Source: Morella rubra (taxonomy: Eukaryota > Streptophyta > Magnoliopsida > Fagales > Myricaceae). From it: a stretch of 64,000 nucleotides of DNA. Position 1 is the stretch's first letter. Each line of letters opens with the position of its first letter. Shown here piece by piece: positions 21,145 through 32,507 of this stretch. The stretch is taken from the NCBI GenBank assembly GCA_003952965.2, contig CM025853.1, positions 9,847,932 to 9,911,931 on the forward strand, read 5' to 3'. Position numbers and translations under genes: made by a program. Under the pieces are notes generated by a model. That model was given only the letters and a program-made list of their open reading frames with translations. It did no database searches and was not told where the DNA came from.

Positions 21145-21660
21145 TGTATGGTGTCAACACATTATTGACTATGTGTTGACACATTCTGCGATTCCGCCGA
21201 AATTCCTAGAACGTTGCCAACTCATCTTATAGCTACAAAAAGACTTAGGTACCCCTCCAATGGTATATTTAAGGATTTTGAAGACCTTCGAAGACAAGGG
21301 GGCTATAAATAGAACAATATTGAGAGATAATTTCAACAGTCTAGCATGAAATGTGCCCTAACTTTCTAGAGAGAGAAAGTTCTTTGAAGAACTGAGAAGA
21401 CCTCACCTTTCAATAGATCTAGTGCTCAAACATGTCATGCCTAATGCTTTCCTACTCAAATCTTGTCTTCTTGCTCAGTACTCACGGGGGTAGAAGAAAT
21501 CCATTAGGCTATTGAGATTTGTGAAGATAGTTGAAGCTCGTGTCATGAGCTCGCATAGCCATTGACATAAAGGTTCATTATCAACCGTGAAGCTAAACCT
21601 CGGAATGTGATTATTTTCGTTAGTGGTGACTACCTATCTCTAATTTATTTTCGTTATATT
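21145..21660 (+). repeat. SIRE-like LTR fragment with palindromes and TATA box
   Basis: GTGTCAACAC (21151) and TGTGTTGACACA (21172-21183) are followed 119 bp later by CTATAAATAG (21302-21311). Next come GAGAGAGAAAG (21369-21379), GGTAGAAGAAATCC (~21489) and GAGATTTGTGA, in the same order as in the LTRs at 5350 and 12906. Both flanks of the LTR are missing. It precedes env-like ORF B by about 0.8 kb of decayed AT-rich sequence (21661-22130) in which I see nothing else. Confidence 0.7.
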
Positions 21661-22147
21661 TCAATTGGTATGCGATTTCCTTGGGAATGAGTCCATAGTT
21701 TGATTGATTGCATAAATAGTGCATTTGTTTGTTGTTGTTAAAATGTTTTCTGTGCACTAATTATTCTTAGTTGTTTTTGAAATATGTTTAAGTAAAAAAC
21801 TATATTGATTGCATTAATTGTGCATTTAGTTGTTGTTAAAATACATTATGTACATTAATCATTCTTAGGTGATTTTGTAATATAGTTTTGAAATATAGTT
21901 TTTCCAAAAATTTTGAAATCTATTTTTTTAGCTGTTTGTGCATATGGTGGGGTCTACAAAATGTGCATAAACGAAACATATAGACCTTTAGAAAAAAGAA
22001 TTTAACATAAAAAATATATTAAAAAACATTAACCATCCATGGCCATGATTTTTGTTAAAACTGCATGTCATGTTTCACTGCTTATTGTAACAAACCATGT
22101 CGACTCTTCTGGTTCATTTTATTTATCACTGGATATATATATATATA

Positions 22148-22250
22148 TGTCTACACCATCAAACAATGTGTCGACACATCAGTCACATTACCGAGAGCCA
22201 CTGATGAACAGTGTCGACATGCTTTCATTACATGTCGACACATATTTTGA
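22148..22250. promoter_or_regulatory. Palindrome cluster upstream of env-like ORF B
   Basis: An (AT)n run is followed by ATGTCTACACCAT, the perfect TGTGTCGACACA (~22169-22180), GTGTCGACATG (~22211) and CATGTCGACACAT (~22230). About 200 bp later ORF B starts at 22449. The intervening CT-rich stretch contains CTCTCTTCTCACTC (22358-22371), like a plant 5' UTR. Clusters ahead of ORFs A (890-1075) and D (51245-51420) have the same placement. Confidence 0.6.
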
Positions 22251-22448
22251 ACTGACAGTTTTGAAAATGATTCGCGGACCTTTTAAAAAAATCTTATGCA
22301 TAGGGTCTCATCATTTTCTCCCATAAACCACTCTGTCTTCTCCAAAACACTCATATTTCTCTCTTCTCACTCAAATATCCAAAGCCTATAGTCAAATAAT
22401 CTGCAATTTGCAGATAACCCTCAAATCCCTCTACTTTCCCTTACAAAG

Positions 22449-23081
22449 ATGTCTACAAGGGGTACTAAGAGAGCCACATGCCAGACACCAAATTCTGTCT
22501 GTTCTAGGGCACAAAAGAAGGGGAAAAAAAGATGCAGAACAATCTAAAGCACAAGAGCTACAGGTTTACAGGTTAGGTCTCTATCGAAATAAATATGTAA
22601 ATGATTATCGTAATAGAAAGGTCATTCCAGGTAGATGGATTAACTTCCCCGAATTCAGTTAGAATGGGTTTGATTTCAAATAAATGTTTGAATACCGAGG
22701 CTGGTCTGTGTTTGTGACTACGAAGGTCAATACTTTTCCATACTTGGTCAGACTAGATACGCAAATTTTGAATGTACAATAACTGAAGATGCTTCTAGTT
22801 TAGTTAATGAGAAATCGTTGGATTTTTCTGTGACTATGCTTAATACCTTGGCCGAATCTCCTGACTCAGGCAAGAAATTTTTTGATGTGTGTGGCTGGTT
22901 TGGTATGTCAAAGGTTGAACCTCTTGACATTCTTAGGGTGGTTTTGGACAAACCAGACCTATATCACATGGTCAAGTACCAAGCCAATGATTTGTCCATC
23001 CATTGGAGACTTTTACATCACATGGTGTCCAACATTATCCTCTAGGAATGGGTAAGTTTGTGTACATCACATTCCTGGACA
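22449..23081 (+). pseudogene. env-like / plant transposon protein ORF B, 5' part
   Basis: The ATG at 22449 opens MSTRGTKRATCQTPNS, basic at the start, then YRNRKVIPGRWINFPEFS, a stop, NGFDFK, a stop, and a decayed FPYLV block. The frame 22818-23045 carries MSKVEPLDILRVVLDKPDLY and LSIHWRLLHHMVSNIIL. It aligns with ORF A (1380-1975) and ORF D. The reading continues at 31025 after removal of the copia element inserted at 23087. Stops and frameshifts make it a pseudogene. Function of the family unknown. Confidence 0.65.
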
Positions 23082-23086
23082 TGTTT

Positions 23087-24340
23087 TGTTAGAAGTATGC
23101 CCTCAAAACCAATCATTTTGCATAATTATGAGATAATTATTATTGTTGATTAATCACTTGTATATTATTTTGGGTACATGCAATGACATAAGATGTCATA
23201 TAGACATTAGATGTCATATTGTTGAGCAATATTGTAGAAAAGTCAGGCCAATGATTAATGAATCGGAGGGAGTATGACTTTTCGGATCCTTGTTGACTCA
23301 CTTTGTTCTAGACCGAGATACATGATAATGTACAAATAGGTCTACACTCGTTGTGCCTCTATAAGATAGAATGATGGACTCTGTCATTGAGGTGTGACCT
23401 TAAGCAGACGAGTGGGTGCAATGTAAGAGTACATGCACTGAACGGATCAAATATGAATACCTTCTGGAAACGATCACTGATGTAGAGAATGGTATTCAAC
23501 ACAATTAGCTTATGTTGTCCTTAGACCTGAGAGAGTTATGCAGGTTTGCTTGTTGTGTGCTTGTGCTTTGACTGAATCATTTGGTGATGATCTTCGTAGA
23601 TCAAATATTCCAGATAAGGTTGGGCCTTGTGCATAGTAAGTGAATTTGTATAATTGCTCAATATGGAATCCACCAGTCTCTTGATGAGGCAGTATATTCA
23701 TTATGTCTGTATATTGTTGGACTCACATAAAACGCTGCGCAGCGAGATTTTGTGAAAAGTGTTTTCACGGTTTTTACTTATTAATATATGAATAAATATT
23801 TGCGAAAATGATTTTGGAAAGTTTTGGAAGTCCAACTAGGTACAGACTGAGAATTAAGAATTATATGAGCTAGGGACTTTAATCGGTGATATTATTCCAG
23901 TCCTATTAGCTCATGTGGAATATAGTATGGTGGAAGGATAAATAAGCGTATAATTGTTAGCAAAAGGGATTTCACAAAAACAATCTCATTATCTCAGGGG
24001 TCAATTGTGATATGTTAATGGACATGATCACAATTTGTAGAAGCCTATAAATTCGGATTACAGAATATAAGGGAGTTTAATGAAAAAGAGTTTTTCATGA
24101 TGATCCTACGGCCGAGATATTGAGATCCCTAAAGATCCCACGCTATAGCACAGTTGAGTTCTGAGCCAGCCATTATAAATAGCTCAGAAACTCATTTGAG
24201 AAAGAGAATTCATTTTTCACGATTTGAGATTTCTCTCTCTAAAATCTCTCTCAAAGCTGTGTGCGTGGATCTGAAGGAGGCAGAACGCTTGGGCTGCTTT
24301 GATTCAACGATCCTTTCCGCTGCGACCTCGCGATCCAACA
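23087..24340 (+). repeat. 5' LTR of the copia element
   Basis: 1254 bp. TATA-like TATAAATA at 24174-24181 is followed by TCTCTCTCTAAAATCTCTCTC, a likely start of R. It differs from the 3' LTR by a handful of substitutions and about as many or more small indels. A solo copy of a related LTR, inverted, is at 51729-57116. Confidence 0.92.
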
Positions 24341-24360
24341 AGTGGTATCAAGCAAGATCT
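24341..24360 (+). other. Primer binding site of the copia element
   Basis: AGTGGTATCAAGCAAGATCT directly follows the LTR. TGGTATCA matches the first eight bases of the usual initiator-Met tRNA primer site in plant LTR elements; the following AGCAAG departs from the standard GAGC. Confidence 0.7.
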
Positions 24361-24699
24361 GTGAAATCTCACAGTTCCAAGTTAGTGTTCTCTCTCTACC
24401 TCACGTGTTCTTCGTGATCCGTTGAATGGTTGTTGCGAATCTGTTAGTTGGAAAGTGTTTCCGTACTTCTGATTCTTTTGCTTGTGGGATCCACGCAAAA
24501 GAGACATCGGGCAAATTTTTTGTGTTTTTGGAAAAAGGAAAAAGTTTTGCGAAAAAATGCCCGTGGTTTTTCTTTGCGATTTGATGAGATCTGTTGTTTT
24601 GGATTTGTGATTCTTGAGATTTCTTTGAGAAAGATGGAAATCGGCTGTTTGATTTGATTTTTTTGGAAAAATTTGTTTTCCGATGGGGAATTCGCAAGA

Positions 24700-25200
24700 G
24701 AGAGAGAGAGAGTTTTCTCTCAATCGGCCACCACCAGTCGCCGGTGGTGGCTCAGAAGGCCGGGGACCACGGCTGGTGGTCCCAGGCGGCCCTAGCAGCG
24801 GCACCGCGTGGCCTGGTGGCCAGCGGTGGCCACCGCAGTCTGTGCCGGCCTGGGAGCAACCCCTGCCCTTGGGGGCCAAACGGCGCTAGGGCAAGAGTGC
24901 CCAAGGCCCAGTAGACCCAGCCCAAACGTTGGGCTGGGTCCAAAAAAAAAAAAAAAGGAAGGGAGAGGGGAGCGCACGGGCTGGGCCCTGTTGGGCCAGC
25001 CCATGGCCGGATGAGATCCGGGCCATGGCAGCCCGTGCGGGGCTTGGGCCACGGGTTGGACCCGGCCCGTAGCCCAGCCCAGGTCCGGTAGACCCAGGAC
25101 CACGACCTACCCGGAGGTGGGTCAACGGGTTTGACCGGTTGACCGTTGACCAACCCGGTTTGACCGGTTGATTTTAAAAAAAAAAAAAAATTTTTTTTTT
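24700..25200 (+). other. GC-rich untranslated leader of the copia element
   Basis: Between primer site and gag, about 430 bp (24720-25150) is strikingly GC-rich within otherwise AT-rich DNA. It contains GGCCCAG/TGGGCC-rich stretches and repeats of GGTTTGACCGGTTGACC near 25120-25165. It is bounded by a GA repeat (24698-24710) and an A/T run (25175-25201). Long overlapping frames on both strands follow from the composition and look non-coding. The leader continues AT-rich to the gag ATG at 25812. Confidence 0.6.
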
Positions 25201-25811
25201 ACAGATTTAATATAAGTGTTAAATGGGATTATTTTACAAGAAAATTAAATCCCATGGCCTTCCATTGTTGGTATTTGGGAATTTTATTTGATTGATGATT
25301 GGTTAAAACTAAAATAGTCACGGCCAATTGTTGATTTTATAATTTGTCCGTATACTTCTTGTGAAGATAAGTGAGCGTGTATGAGTGGTGGGGGTGTTGA
25401 CTAAAATAGCAATGCCGACCCATTACAAAATTACATGTCATTTAGACGATGGTTGCACTTAACCAAATAAACACGTCCACTAAAATAGTGAAGATTGTGT
25501 TTATGTTGGTGGCCAAAAGAAATATCAAGAATCATGAAATTTGTATATGCATGATATACAACATGTGATGTGATCATGATAAGTAGATGCTACTTGCTTT
25601 TATAAGTTGTGCCATGATTACTAAAATAGGATTATGTGCACATAAGTTGAAAGTTCTTGATACCCACTGCAAACACTGAATATAAATGTTATATTCTGTT
25701 TTTGTTTGGTTGCTGTGATTCAGTGGGAGGTACCATTAGCTATTAAAATCCCTATGCTAATGGATTTTTAATATACTTGTGAATTTTCTTTCTTATATTT
25801 GCAGATTCATA

Positions 25812-26645
25812 ATGCCTAACCCATTATCTAGAATCCTAGATGATAACAAACTGACTGGGCCAAACTTCCTTGATTGGAAGAGAAATCTTATGATAGTACT
25901 CACTGTGGATAAAATAGCTCATGTCCTCAGAGAGGAGACTCCTCAGCTTGCCTTAGCCGATGCTACTCAAGAACAAAGAGTTGTTTTTGAAAAGTGGCAT
26001 GAGGCGGATGAATTAGCTCGTTGTTATATGTTGGCATCTATGTCCAACTTATTGCAAAAGCAATGCGAGGGCATAGCAACAGCTAAAGAGATACTTGTAT
26101 ATCTCCAAGAGCTATTCGGAGAGCAAAGTCGTTCTGCACGCCAGCAAGTTATGAAACTGCTGATGACCACCAAAATGGTGGAAGGTGCTCCAGTTCGGGA
26201 ACATGTCCTGAAGATGATATCTTTCATCACAGAACTGGAGACACTAGGCGCAGAAATTGACGGCGAGACCAAGGTTGGAGCGGTATTGGCATCTCTGCCT
26301 GAATCGTTCAACCAGTTCGTATTAAATTATAATATGAACAAGATGCTTGTGACTTTGTCAGAGCTGCTCAATATGTTGCAAGCAGCTGAAGAACTTATCA
26401 AAAAGGAGAAAGGTTCTCTGATGATAATGGACAAGTCAAAAGGCAGCTCTGCCTCTGGAATCAAACCCAAAGGCAAGAAATTTAAGAAAAAGAAAAGGTC
26501 TCAGCCTAGCTCAAAGGCAAAGAAGGAGGACAAGAGCGAGCCGATAAAAAGGCTAAGGGAAATTGTTTCCACTGCGGCAAACCAGGTCATTGGAAAAGGA
26601 ATTGCCATTGTATCTTGCTTCTTTGAAGCAAAAGAAACCTGCTGA
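25812..26645 (+). pseudogene. Copia gag (capsid and nucleocapsid), frameshifted at the zinc knuckle
   Basis: The ATG at 25812 opens MPNPLSRILDDNKLTGPNFL, a usual start for copia Gag; an upstream in-frame ATG exists at 25779. Capsid-like helices run to ~26400, then a lysine-rich stretch. The CCHC zinc knuckle (CFHCGKPGHWKRNC, ~26562-26605) lies in another frame, so one base appears lost near 26530. It is lost again within a few codons after the knuckle. The bases before the ATG (TTCTTTCTTATATTTGCAG) resemble a 3' splice site. Gag forms the particle that packages the RNA. Confidence 0.85.
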
Positions 26646-27009
26646 AGGTATGCTTGTCATTGAAATGAATTTAATAGATGGTCCATTAAATTCATGGTGT
26701 GTCGATTCAGGCACAACATCTCATATCTGCAATATGTTGCAGGGGTTTAAAGAAACTCGGAGACTAGATGAAGGGGAAGTCATCCTAAAGATGGGGACGA
26801 CTGCAAGTGTTGCAGCGACCGCCATAGGAACTTTTCACCTAAGTCTACAACGAAACAAAGTTTTAATTTTGAAAGATTGTCTATACGTACCAGAATGTCG
26901 TAGAAACTTAATTTCTGTTTCAAAACTTGGAATATCTGGATATTCACTTGTCTTTAATTCTAAACTTGTTATTAAGTTTCAAAATCAGTTTCTTGCTCTG
27001 GTACTATGA
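26606..27009 (+). pseudogene. Copia protease
   Basis: In frame 26563-27009 the catalytic block is SWCVDSGTTSHICN (~26692-26733), the DSG form of the aspartic protease site. It is followed by LKDCLYVPECRRNLISVSKL (~26869-26928), the conserved end of copia protease domains. The open frame is the third used by this gag-pol, after shifts near 26530 and 26605. Confidence 0.85.
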
Positions 27010-28130
27010 TAGATGGTCTTTATATTTTGGAAAATGTTGTAGACTCTGTGAATAATATAGAGAATGATGCTGATACTAGTGTGAAAACTCTCAAAAGGAA
27101 GAGGGATGTCAATCCACTTGTGGCATCTAAGACTTGGTCATGCTAATCTGGATAGGATCAACAGATTAGTAAGGGATGGGCCATTAGACCTTTTGAAGGT
27201 TGAGCCTACCCAATATGCGAGCCTTGCTTGCAGGGAAAGATGACCAAGAATCCTTTTAAAGGAAAAGGAACTAGAGCCACAGTTGTTAGAGTTAGTTCAC
27301 ACTGATGTATGTGGTCCTTTTAACCACATAGCCAGAGGAGGGTTCTCATACTTCATCACTTTCATTGATGATTATTCCAGGTATGGTTATATATACCTGA
27401 TGAAACACAAGTCTGAATCCTTTGAAAAGTTCAAAGAATTTCAGAGTGAAGTTGAGAATCAACTGGAAAGGAGTATTAAGATACTCCGATCTGATAGAGG
27501 AGGTGAATATCTCTCAGGAGATTTTCAAACTCATCTCAGAGAGAAAGGCATCATATCTCAGTTGACTCCCCCTGCTACGCCACAACATAATGGTGTTGCA
27601 GAAAGAAGAAACCGAACACTATTAGATATGGTTCGGTCAATGATGAGCATGTCACAATTACCTATTTATTTTTGGGGTTATGCCTTAGAGACAACTGTTT
27701 ATATTCTAAACAGGATACCCACTAAGTCTGTTCCTAATACTCCATATGAGTTATGGACTGGCAAAAAGCCAAGTCTGAAACACTTGAGAGTATGGGGATG
27801 CCCAGCTCACGTCAAAAAGTTTGACGTGGGGAAGCTAGAGTCAAGGACTGAAAAATGTTTGTTTGTGGGTTACCCCAAAAGATCAACTGGTTATTACTTT
27901 TATAACCAAAAGGATCAAAAGGTAATTGTTAGTAGGAATGCGATATTCCTGGAAGATGAGTACAACCTAAGTGATGGGAAAAGCAAGATTGTTCTTGACG
28001 AACAATCAGCTGAACCAGAAACTGTGGCAGATAAGATTAATGAAAGGGATATAACTGAACCCACTGATGAGTCTGAAAAGTTCAGAACTCAAGAGCCTCG
28101 ACGCAGAATTCGTGAACCTCCAGTTAGATA
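27010..28130 (+). pseudogene. Copia integrase
   Basis: The zinc-binding part is broken over frames (WHLRLGHANLDRINRLV ~27122-27170; [18 protein letters not shown] ~27218-27270). From 27283 the frame is open to [12 protein letters not shown] (first Asp, ~27293), [10 protein letters not shown] (second Asp, ~27480-27510) and [10 protein letters not shown] (Glu, ~27592-27620) are all present. The C-terminal part contains the usual [10 protein letters not shown] and [14 protein letters not shown]. The catalytic triad is intact; upstream frameshifts are what prevent its synthesis. Confidence 0.9.
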
Positions 28131-29094
28131 TGGCATGATAAATGAGATTTATCAAATGCAATCGGAGGGGTTGGATGATGATCCATATACTTACCAAGAG
28201 GCTATCAGTGACAAAGATGCAGCACACTGGAAGATAGCAATGGAATCAGAAATGGACTCCATGTACTCCAATGAGGTCTGGACCCTTGTTGATCAACCAG
28301 AAGGCATTAAGCCTATAGGTTGTAAATGGGTGTTCAAAAGAAAACGAGGACCTACTGGAGAGGTAGAGACCTTCAAAGCTAGACTGGTTGCGAAAGGTTA
28401 TACTCAAAAACATGGTATTGACTATGAGGAAACCTTTTCACCAGTAGCTATGATGAAGTCCATTAGAATCCTATTGTCAGTCGCCGCTCATTATGATTAT
28501 GAGATTTGGCAGATGGATGTGAAAACCGCATTTTTGAATGGGTACATCCAAGAGGAGATTTATATGGAACAACCTGAAGGTTTCTTTTCTCCTGGACAAG
28601 AATCTAAAGTGTGCAAACTGAACAAATCCATTTATGGACTAAAACAGGCATCACGTTGCTAGAACATCCGTTTTGATGAGATGATCAAATCGTTTGGTTT
28701 CTCACAAAACATAGATGAATCTTGTGTTTACAAGAGGATTAGTGGGAGTTCAGTAATGTTCCTTATTCTTTATGTTGATGATATTCTACTCATGGGAAAT
28801 GACATCGGTGCAATGTCATCAGTGAAAGTATGGTTAGCGAACCATTTTTCAATAAAAGACCTCGGGAAAGCATCCTACATTCTCGGGATCAAAGTGTTTA
28901 GAAACCGAGAAAAGAGGCTTTTAGGGCTTTCACAAGCCCACTACATTGACAAGATATTGGCACGATATAGCATGCAGGATGCCAAGAAAGGTTTTTTACC
29001 CTTTAGGCATAATATTCATCTCTCCAAGAAGATGTCTCCTAAGACAGAGGAAGAGAGAGATAAGATGAGGAAGTTTCCTTATGCTCTGCTGTAG
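28131..29094 (+). pseudogene. Copia reverse transcriptase
   Basis: Open from the integrase frame: [20 protein letters not shown] (~28326-28385), [19 protein letters not shown] (~28510-28565) and [13 protein letters not shown], then TAG at 28660-28662. Related elements have Trp (TGG) at that stop, so it is a single-base nonsense change. After the stop the same frame continues with FLILYVDDILLMGNDI (~28759-28806), the YVDD polymerase active site. The frame ends in a stop at 29092-29094, with RNase H in another frame, which implies a further indel near there. Confidence 0.9.
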
Positions 29095-29102
29095 GAAGCC
29101 TC

Positions 29103-29759
29103 ATGTATGCAATGCTCTGTACAAGGCCAGATATCAGTCATGCAGTTAGTGTTGTGAGTAGATATCAATCAGACCCAGGCCCTGAGCACTGGACAGCAGT
29201 CAAGCATGTTCTCAAATACTTGAGAAGAACCAAACACTATTGTCTAGTGTGTGGTGGAGAGGATATGCTAACTGTCCAGGGATACACAGATTCAGATTTT
29301 CAATCAGATGTTGATGATAGAAGATCTACATCTGGATTTGTGTTTACATTGGGTAAAGGAGCAGTGAGTTGGAGAAGTTTCAAGCAGAACACCACTGCTG
29401 ACTCCACCACTGAGGCAGAATATGTTGCTGCCAGCGAATCTGCAAAGGAAGCTGTGTGGATACGAAAATTCATACAAGAGCTTGAGGTTGTCCCTTCGAT
29501 TGAGTCCCCGATCACCATTTATTGTGATAACAATGGTGCTATAGCACAGGCGGTGGAACCTAGGGCTCATCAAAGGACAAAACACATAGAAAGAAGATTT
29601 CATCTTATTCGTGACATTGTGAGTCGGGGTGATGTAGTGATGGCTAAAATAGCATCAGCTGAGAACATCGCAGACCCGTTCACTAAACCGTTGACTCAGA
29701 AAGTGTTTGAGAAGCATTTAGAGTCTATGGGTGTCAAGTACATGTCTGATTGGTTCTGA
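29103..29759 (+). pseudogene. Copia RNase H (open segment)
   Basis: Frame 29103-29759 is uninterrupted for 218 codons, from TRPDISHAVSVVSRYQ through the RNase H catalytic residues: YTDSDFQSD (~29284-29310), STTEAEYVAASESAKEAVW (~29404-29460) and IYCDNNGAIA (~29519-29548). It ends with ENIADPFTKPL and a natural stop at 29757. It is out of frame with the RT, so it is a dead part of the polyprotein. The polypurine tract follows at once. Confidence 0.9.
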
Positions 29760-29761
29760 GT

Positions 29762-29774
29762 GCAAGTGGGAGAT
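29762..29774 (+). other. Polypurine tract of the copia element
   Basis: GCAAGTGGGAGAT immediately before the 3' LTR start TGTTAG. It has the same core (AAGTGGGAGAT) as the tract of SIRE-like element A at 12895-12905. Confidence 0.85.
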
Positions 29775-31024
29775 TGTTAGATGTATGCCCTCAAAACCAA
29801 TCATTTTGATAATTATGAGATAATTATTATTATTGTTAATCACTTGTATATTATTTTGGGTACATGCAATGACATAAGAGGTCATATGACATTAGATGTC
29901 ATATTGTTGAGCAATATTGTAGAAAAGTCAGGCCAATGATTAATGAATCGGAGGCGGGGAGTATGACTTTTCGGATCCTTGTTGACTCACTTTGTTCTAG
30001 ACCGAGATACATGATAATGTACAAATAGGTCTACACTCGTTGTGCCTCTATAAGATAGAATGATGGACTCCGTCATTGAGGTGGTGACCTTAAGCAGACG
30101 AGTGGGTGCAATGTAAGAGTACATGCACTGAACCGGATCAAATATGAATACCTTCTGGAAATGATCACTGATGTAGAGAATGGTATTCAGCACAATTAGC
30201 TTATGTTGTCCTTAGACCTGAGAGAGTTATGCAGGTTTGCTTGTTGTGTGCTTGTGCTTTGACTGAGTCATTTGGTGATGATCTTCGTAGATCAAATATT
30301 CCAGATAAGTTGGGCCTTGTGCATAGTAAGTGAATTTGTATAATTGCTCAATATGGAATCCACCAGTCTCTTGATGAGGCAGTATATTCATTATGTCTGT
30401 ATATTGTTGGACTCACATAAAACGCTGCGCAGCGAGATTTTGTGAAAAGTGTTTTCACGGTTTTTACTTATTAATATATGAAGTAAATATTTGCGAAAAT
30501 GATTTTGGAAAGTTTTGGAAGTCCAACTAGTACAGACTGAGAATTAAGAATTATATGAGCTAGGGACTTAATCGGTGATATTATTCCATCCTATTAGCTC
30601 ATGTGGAATATAGTATGGTGGAAGGATAAATAAGTTATAATTGTTAGCAAAAGGGATTTCACAAAAACAATCTCATTATCTCGGGGGTCAATTGTGATAT
30701 GTTAATGGACATGATCACAATTTGTAGAAGCCCATAAATTCGGATTACAGAATATAAGGGAGTTTAATGAAAAAGAGTTTTTCATGATGATCCTACGGCC
30801 GAGATTTGAGATCCCTAAAGATCCCACGCTATAGCACAGTTGAGTTCTGAGCCAAGCCATTATAAATAGCTCAGAAACTCATTTGAGAAAGAGAATTCAT
30901 TTTTCAATGAGAATCTCTCTCTCTAAAATCTCTCTCAAAACTGTGTGCGTGGATCTGAAGGAGGCAGAACGCTTGGGCTACTTTGATTCAACGATCCTTT
31001 CCGCTGCGACCTCGCAATCCAACA
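29775..31024 (+). repeat. 3' LTR of the copia element
   Basis: 1250 bp, ending CGCAATCCAACA. TATA-like TATAAATAGC at 30861-30870. It aligns along its full length with 23087-24340. Differences in the first 600 bp are about six substitutions and roughly ten short indels by my reading. Confidence 0.92.
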
Positions 31025-31930
31025 TGTTTGTGATGTATTGGTTGATAACTCGGAGTCGCATGAATCTTGGACATTTGATGCTTAACTAAATGAAGGCTGC
31101 AACCGAAATGAAAAAACAAGGACTTCCTTATGCCATGATTTTTACCCAATTGTTTTCTTTATATGATGTTGAAGTTAGTACAGAGGTTAGATAGAAACCA
31201 AAAGAGACCAAGGAAAACAACAAGAAAAACCTTGAGGCTGATGGGGTTTGTTGAAAGTGATGATGGAGAATGGGCGAGGAAAGGTGCAATGACACCAAAG
31301 AACTTTCATTAAGAGGCAGAGGAAGAAGACGAGGAGGGTGATCATGGAGCTGGTGATAATGAGGGGACCCCTATAGGTGATAGGAGTGATAGGACTCTAA
31401 TGACTGACAGGATTCCGATCTTGAGACCTCATAAACTACACATTGCAGCATCATCTGGGACTACTTAGGCTTCTAGTACTCTTGAGCCTCATTTGGGTTA
31501 CCTTGAGGCATCCATTCTGAACTTGAAGATTGAGCGGTAGAAATTGAGTAAGAGTGTCGAGGATCTCCCTACCAGTGTGAAAGATAGTGTTTGTTGATGT
31601 GAAGAAAATTCTCGCTGATCATACTGAACGATTTAGGACAGGTGATAGAGATGTAAAGTCCCTCCAGAACCAAGTCAGCAATAGCATAACAGTGGCACTG
31701 ATGTGATTCAAGGCACCACTGATGAATTTAAGGCCACCTCTGCAAAGCTCCAAACCTTTGTATCATAGGAAGACATCACTCAAGTCACTGAGGTCTACCT
31801 GGATACGGATAGATTACTTCGTCCGCATGTGATGAAGTACACATACTGGTTCACCACCACTTGGGTGCAATTCTTGAAGAAGTTTGAAGTAGAACATGAA
31901 CCTTCACCAACTCCAAAAAAGAAGAAATGA
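31025..31930 (+). pseudogene. env-like / plant transposon protein ORF B, 3' part
   Basis: After the TGTTT duplication the protein resumes at FVMYWLITRSRMNLGHLMLN, matching ORF A from ~1970. It continues with QGLPYAMIFTQLF (~31117-31155), an acidic segment (31315-31350) and a helical tail to a lysine-rich end with TGA at 31928-31930. Stops (for example ~31087) and frameshifts interrupt it. Together with 22449-23081 it defines a protein of perhaps 500 residues. Confidence 0.65.
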
Positions 31931-32111
31931 TTCTGGCCTTTTCAAAGTGACTTGCTGTTTTTTTTTTTTTTTGCTCTAGTCGAGGACGATTTTGTTGTAA
32001 TAGTTATTTCCATCCTCGCTATGATTAGACACAATCAGTTTACTTGTATTTGTTAAACAGTTGTAAGTTTTATCACGGGTTTATTATGTTAATTTTATTG
32101 GACCAAACTTA

Positions 32112-32501
32112 GGGGGTGTTCGCTTTGTAAAAAACTAAAGGATTTTGGTAGAATTGTGAATATTTATGTAGATTAGAGTTTTATAGATTTTTGTGTAAAA
32201 TTAGTGAAAAGTTTTAAAGATATTTAATTTTTGTTAGAGTTTGTAAAAAGGTGTAGAGAGAGATGATTTGATGTAATTGTTTAATAAAAAAAGTATTGAG
32301 TTAGGTGAAAAAGTATTGACAGAGAAGATTTGTTATAATTTTTTTTTTTGAAAATGTGTTGGAGTTTGTGTGAAAAGTTGTTCAAGATTGTGGAAAATGT
32401 ATTAGTGTTTGTGTATATATTTTTAGGATTTTGGATGTTGGTTTTGCAAATTTTGTTGAATACATTTGTATTCTAGAATAATTTTGAAAAGGAACATGAC
32501 C
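32112..32501. mobile_element. MITE with TTA duplication, PIF/Harbinger-like
   Basis: Left end GGGGGTGTTCGCTTTG; right end, inverted, GGTCATGTTCCTTTTC; TTA on both sides (32109-32111 and 32502-32504). 390 bp, T-rich, noncoding. The imperfect G-rich terminal repeats and TTA target fit Tourist-like elements of the PIF/Harbinger group. It sits in the 3' noncoding region after env-like ORF B. Confidence 0.65.
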
Positions 32502-32507
32502 TTAGTT

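Larger units (their letters stand above)
23087..31024 (+). mobile_element. Nearly complete Ty1/copia element (7.94 kb)
   Basis: TGTTAG...CCAACA termini, with TGTTT duplicated at 23082-23086 and 31025-31029, inside env-like ORF B. The LTRs are 1254 bp (23087-24340) and 1250 bp (29775-31024) and very similar, so the insertion is fairly young. The order is primer site, GC-rich leader, gag, protease, integrase, RT, RNase H, polypurine tract. Integrase before RT makes it Ty1/copia. At least four frameshifts or stops (~26530, ~26605, ~27005-27270, 28660, 29094) prevent a full polyprotein. Confidence 0.95.

Noticed and set aside
24382..25153. Long overlapping frames (165, 133 and 103 codons) in the GC-rich leader
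   Set aside because: Open frames on both strands follow from GC-rich composition with few stop codons; no domain is recognisable and they lie in the untranslated leader of a copia element.
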